Positions 14,278-14,281 of a DNA stretch of 14,281 bases are shown piece by piece. The DNA comes from Pseudomonadota bacterium (lineage in GTDB: Bacteria; Desulfobacterota; JADFVX01): contig JADFVM010000203.1 of assembly GCA_015222555.1 (NCBI GenBank), positions 1 to 14,281 of the forward strand, written 5' to 3'. Made by a program: the position numbers and the translations under genes. Within the stretch, counting starts at the first letter, position 1. Every line of letters starts with the position of its first letter. The notes under the pieces were generated by a model. That model was not told the origin of the DNA. It saw nothing but the letters and a program-made list of their open reading frames with translations, and ran no database searches.

Positions 14278-14281
14278 GGAC

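Overview
This window looks like a chromosomal segment of a Gram-negative, probably anaerobic or sediment-type bacterium of the Desulfobacterota (deltaproteobacterial) or Nitrospirota kind. That placement is inferred from gene style and is not proven. It rests on a CusBA-type RND pump, a copper ATPase carrying YHS and HMA domains, a response regulator with a CxxC...CxxC tail of a type I associate with deltaproteobacteria, moderate GC content, and dispersed palindromic repeats rich in runs of C and G. No RNA genes, CRISPR arrays or classical transposases were seen.

Positions 1-7702 hold a copper/silver efflux locus read rightward. It starts with the 3' part of cusB (periplasmic adaptor), followed by cusA (RND pump), a His-tailed DUF2231 membrane protein, a Met/His-rich periplasmic protein, a 44-residue protein with a possible HMA-like pattern, a Spy/CpxP-like periplasmic protein with LTxxQ motifs and a Met-rich tail frame. 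Positions 7721-10792 encode a large Cu(I) P1B-type ATPase with two YHS domains and three HMA domains (one lacking CxxC). Together the genes would bind Cu(I) in the periplasm, pump it from cytoplasm to periplasm (ATPase) and from periplasm to the outside (CusBA with a CusC expected upstream).

Small selfish-looking DNA is laid over this locus. A GxxExxY nuclease-fold gene sits between cusB and cusA inside a 31-bp near-perfect inverted repeat; removing 907-1380 would leave a cusB that still ends cleanly in a stop codon. A DUF559 nuclease-fold gene follows cusA between related GC-rich palindromic repeats. A third copy of that repeat lies at 6540-6616. A different palindromic repeat (79 bp) is inserted in frame inside cusA, where it codes for part of a cytoplasmic loop.

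Positions 10838-11191 carry an arsC-type arsenate reductase on the minus strand. The 509-bp gap after it holds a decayed receiver-domain fragment, a hairpin and a probable promoter. Positions 11701-13437 hold a divergent SIR2-family deacylase and an MnmD-type tRNA methyltransferase, probably co-transcribed. The window ends with a complete response regulator (13612-14277) having a receiver, a coiled coil and a putative zinc-binding tail.
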